Below, piece after piece: positions 62,347-64,000 of a DNA stretch of 64,000 bases. The notes beneath the pieces are model-generated. The model saw only the letters and a list, made by a program, of their open reading frames with translations. It did no database searches and was not told where the DNA came from. Each line of letters starts with the position of its first letter. Position 1 is the stretch's first letter. Origin of the DNA: Thermodesulfobacterium thermophilum DSM 1276. Its GTDB lineage: Bacteria > Desulfobacterota > Thermodesulfobacteria > Thermodesulfobacteriales > Thermodesulfobacteriaceae. The stretch is taken from assembly GCF_000421605.1 (NCBI RefSeq), contig NZ_ATXI01000007.1, forward strand, positions 44,853 to 108,852, read 5' to 3'. Made by a program: the position numbers and the translations under genes.

Positions 62347-63642
62347 TTATTTATCGTAGGTTTTAAACCCTTTCCAAAGGATTTTTAAACGTTCCTTAAT
62401 TTTCTTTTCAATTCCTCGGTCTGATGGAAAGTAAAATTGTTTAGCTTTAATGTCTTCTGGCAAGTAAGACTGAAAAACAAAACCCTCTTCATAGTCGTGA
62501 GCATATTTATAGTCTTTTCCATAACCTAAGTTTTTAAGGAGACGAGTAACAGGATTTCTCAGATGTAAAGGAACAGGAAGTTCCTTAGATCTGTCTATCT
62601 CTTTATAACAATCATTTAAGGCGCGATAGACAGAGTTACTTTTCGGAGCACTGGCCACATATATAGCTGCCTCTGCCAAAGCCAACTCCCCTTCAGGTTG
62701 GCCTAAAAACTCAAAGGCCTCTTTTGCCGCAACCGCTACCACCAAGGCCATAGGGTCGGCAAGCCCTACATCCTCAGCCGCACAAATTATAATCCTTCTT
62801 GCTATATAAAGAGGGTCTTCTCCAGATTTGAGCATCCTTGCAAGCCAATAAACAGTAGCATCTGGGTCGCTTCCGCGCATACTTTTATGAAACGCAGATA
62901 TCAGATTGAAATGCTCATCTCCTGCTTTATCGTATTTTATAGGTTTAAAAAGAAGTTCTTCTCTTAAGTCTTTTAGAGATAAAACCTTTTTCCCATAAGC
63001 CTTAGCCAGTTCTAATGACAACTCAAGTAAATTTAAAGCTGATCTGGCGTCTCCACTACTTGCCTCAGCAATTTTTTCTAACACCTCAGGTTCTACGATT
63101 AATTCTTCTTTAGCCTCAGAAAGAACCCGCTCTAACCCTCTTTTAAGTATTAAAAGAATCTCGTCATTAGAAAGAGGATTTAAAATAAAAGTTTTTACTC
63201 TGGATAGAAGAGGGGGTATTAACTCAAACGATGGATTTTCAGTAGTTGCCCCTATGAGGAAGATATCCCCTTTTTCTAAAAAAGGTAAAAGAAAAGACTG
63301 TTGGGTTTTGTTAAACCTATGGATCTCGTCTATAAAAAGCAAGGTAGGTTTGTTTAGCCCTTTTAGCTGTTTGGCCTTGGCTATGATGTCTTTTAGGTCT
63401 TTAACTGTAGTGTCTACAGCACTTACTACTATAAATTCTGCTTTCAAAGTTTGGCCTACCAAAAAGGCCAAAGAGGTTTTCCCTACCCCAGGAGGTCCCC
63501 AAAGAATAAAAGAAAAAGGTTTACCCTGAGAGATTAAAGTTTTTAATAGGCCTTTTTCTCCTACTAGATGGGATTGACCTACAAAATCTTCCCAACTATT
63601 AGGCTTTAATTTTTCTGCAAGAGGTGTATAATCAAAACTCAT
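62347..63642 (-). CDS. rarA: Replication-associated recombination protein RarA/MgsA
   Basis: 431 residues. AAA+ ATPase acting at stalled replication forks. Walker A ILWGPPGVGKTSLAF (residues ~47-61) and Walker B TLLFIDEIHRFNKTQQSFLL (residues ~100-119), GATTENPSFEL (sensor region near 132-142) and SGDARSALNLLELSLELA are in order. The C-terminal MgsA_C tetramerisation region is RGSDPDATVYWLARMLKSGE, then HLRNPVTRLLKNLGYGKDY. Convergent with the ArnT-like remnant by 7 bases. Confidence 0.94.
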   Translation of the reverse strand: MSFDYTPLAEKLKPNSWEDFVGQSHLVGEKGLLKTLISQGKPFSFILWGPPGVGKTSLAFLVGQTLKAEFIVVSAVDTTVKDLKDIIAKAKQLKGLNKPTLLFIDEIHRFNKTQQSFLLPFLEKGDIFLIGATTENPSFELIPPLLSRVKTFILNPLSNDEILLILKRGLERVLSEAKEELIVEPEVLEKIAEASSGDARSALNLLELSLELAKAYGKKVLSLKDLREELLFKPIKYDKAGDEHFNLISAFHKSMRGSDPDATVYWLARMLKSGEDPLYIARRIIICAAEDVGLADPMALVVAVAAKEAFEFLGQPEGELALAEAAIYVASAPKSNSVYRALNDCYKEIDRSKELPVPLHLRNPVTRLLKNLGYGKDYKYAHDYEEGFVFQSYLPEDIKAKQFYFPSDRGIEKKIKERLKILWKGFKTYDK

Positions 63643-63685
63643 AAAACAATATTAAAATATTTTTAACTTTTTTCAAAAGGCCCGT

Positions 63686-63748
63686 GTTAGATCAAAAATA
63701 TATGTCCCTGAAATGTTGATTAGTTAGATCATTTTTCTGTCCCTGAAA
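63686..63748 (+). repeat. Tandem direct repeats at the insertion-sequence end
   Basis: Two copies of GTTAGATCA (63686-63694 and 63723-63731), each followed 8 or 6 bases later by TGTCCCTGAAA (63703-63713 and 63738-63748). The repeat period is about 36 bases. Such subterminal repeats are usual as transposase-binding sites at the ends of insertion sequences. The second copy is inside the 3' end of the transposase gene. Confidence 0.78.
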
Positions 63749-64000
63749 AATTTTCCCCTTCATTTTACCTCCAAATAATCGGATAAGCAATTCATCAAGT
63801 TTCTTTTTTAATTCTACCAGGGATAACCTGTTATAATGTTCCTTTAAAGCTTCTTTTACTTCCTCGGGCACAGCTGAACTCTCCATGATCCTCTGGTATG
63901 GCGTCTTCGCCTGATCATAAACCTTCTTTATCACTCTACCTCTCTCATCTATTACCTTATGCTTCACTTTCATTGAAGGAACAAAAAAATTTTCCAATAA
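63692..64000 (-). CDS. Integrase-type transposase, C-terminal fragment
   Basis: About 102 codons of a gene that continues beyond the right edge (the frame is open upstream, so the Met at 63997 is only an internal TTG codon). The sequence ENFFVPSMKVKHK, then KVYDQAKTPYQRIMESSAVP and EEVKEALKEHYNRLSLVELK, is like the end of IS481-type integrase transposases (VYDxAxTPYQRLL ... NPVxLxxxI). The DDE catalytic core is outside the window. The 3' end overlaps the terminal repeats. Confidence 0.72.
   Translation of the reverse strand, partial: LLENFFVPSMKVKHKVIDERGRVIKKVYDQAKTPYQRIMESSAVPEEVKEALKEHYNRLSLVELKKKLDELLIRLFGGKMKGKIFQGQKNDLTNQHFRDIYF

Larger units (their letters stand above)
63685..64000 (-). 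mobile_element. 3' end of an integrase-type insertion sequence (IS481-like)
   Basis: The window ends inside this element. It holds the end of a transposase gene and an outer end rich in direct repeats. On the + strand the edge TGTTAGATCA at 63685 could be the terminus, since many such elements begin with TG. Family placement is by protein-tail resemblance only. Confidence 0.6.

Noticed and set aside
63686..63748. Tandem repeats as the beginning of a CRISPR array
   Set aside because: Only two copies, split by an unequal spacer, and they overlap a transposase end. This fits insertion-sequence terminal repeats.

Overview
The window is AT-rich, densely packed bacterial DNA with short intergenic gaps. 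It carries a dissimilatory sulfite reductase operon (dsrA-dsrB-dsrD, 30210-33114), an ArnT/ArnC-type glycan cluster typical of a Gram-negative envelope, and a membrane-anchored multiheme cytochrome c. A sulfate-reducing, probably thermophilic bacterium of the Thermodesulfobacteria type fits best. This assignment is an inference from gene content and composition; no 16S gene is present.

Layout. 1-6256: end of ribF, a small HTH gene, an HDAC-like deacetylase, rluD-type synthase, coaE, then a leftward block with ribD, a DUF1992 gene, a TPR membrane protein and a flavin reductase. 6257-7133: a gene graveyard (decayed methyltransferase-type gene) and tRNA-Leu(CAA). 7224-12630: yebC-ruvC-ruvA, an isochorismatase-like hydrolase, then Rieske protein, cytochrome b and a 12-heme-motif cytochrome c whose frame contains an internal UGA. 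12627-23269: MFS transporter, prmA, radical SAM protein, rhodanese, DUF523/DUF1722 protein, leuA, TPR lipoprotein, yjbQ, fabG, Cys-rich protein, DUF1015. 23397-30029: rsmA, mltG, a TPR/HEAT/TPR trio, FmdB-like zinc ribbon, and ftsE-ftsX with a secreted EnvC-like partner. 30150-33170: dsrABD with promoter and a strong terminator. 33223-39576: tatA-tatC, transketolase, ilvH-ilvB, a YdcH-like gene and a slipin. 39602-40358: a truncated IS110-family element that still carries a highly structured leader resembling a bridge RNA. 40754-44112: rplM-rpsI, argC, truA, hisB. 44109-50001: cvpA, cysS, a CooC-like ATPase, cimA, lysC, a J-domain protein. 50048-51260: an ArsB/NhaD-type carrier broken by two frameshifts. 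51380-57733: AMMECR1, DsbC-like lipoprotein, nitroreductase, FMN reductase, speE, CbpA-type DnaJ, dCMP deaminase-like protein, glyA. 57788-62339: glycan cluster (GT2, DegT aminotransferase, Gfo/Idh oxidoreductase, frameshifted ArnT-like transferase). 62347-64000: rarA and the 3' end of an integrase-type transposase with tandem terminal repeats.

How the genes work together. DsrAB with DsrD performs the sulfite reduction step of sulfate respiration. The Rieske/cytochrome b/multiheme cytochrome operon looks like a quinol-oxidising or quinone-reducing membrane complex feeding a periplasmic heme wire, and TatA/TatC could export its Rieske subunit. Branched-chain amino acid synthesis is spread over three places (leuA, ilvBH, cimA); cimA suggests isoleucine is made through citramalate. 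The most unusual observations are the in-frame UGA in the multiheme cytochrome (possible selenocysteine), the intact-looking bridge-RNA leader of a dead IS110 copy, and the catalytically empty LytM-like partner of FtsEX.
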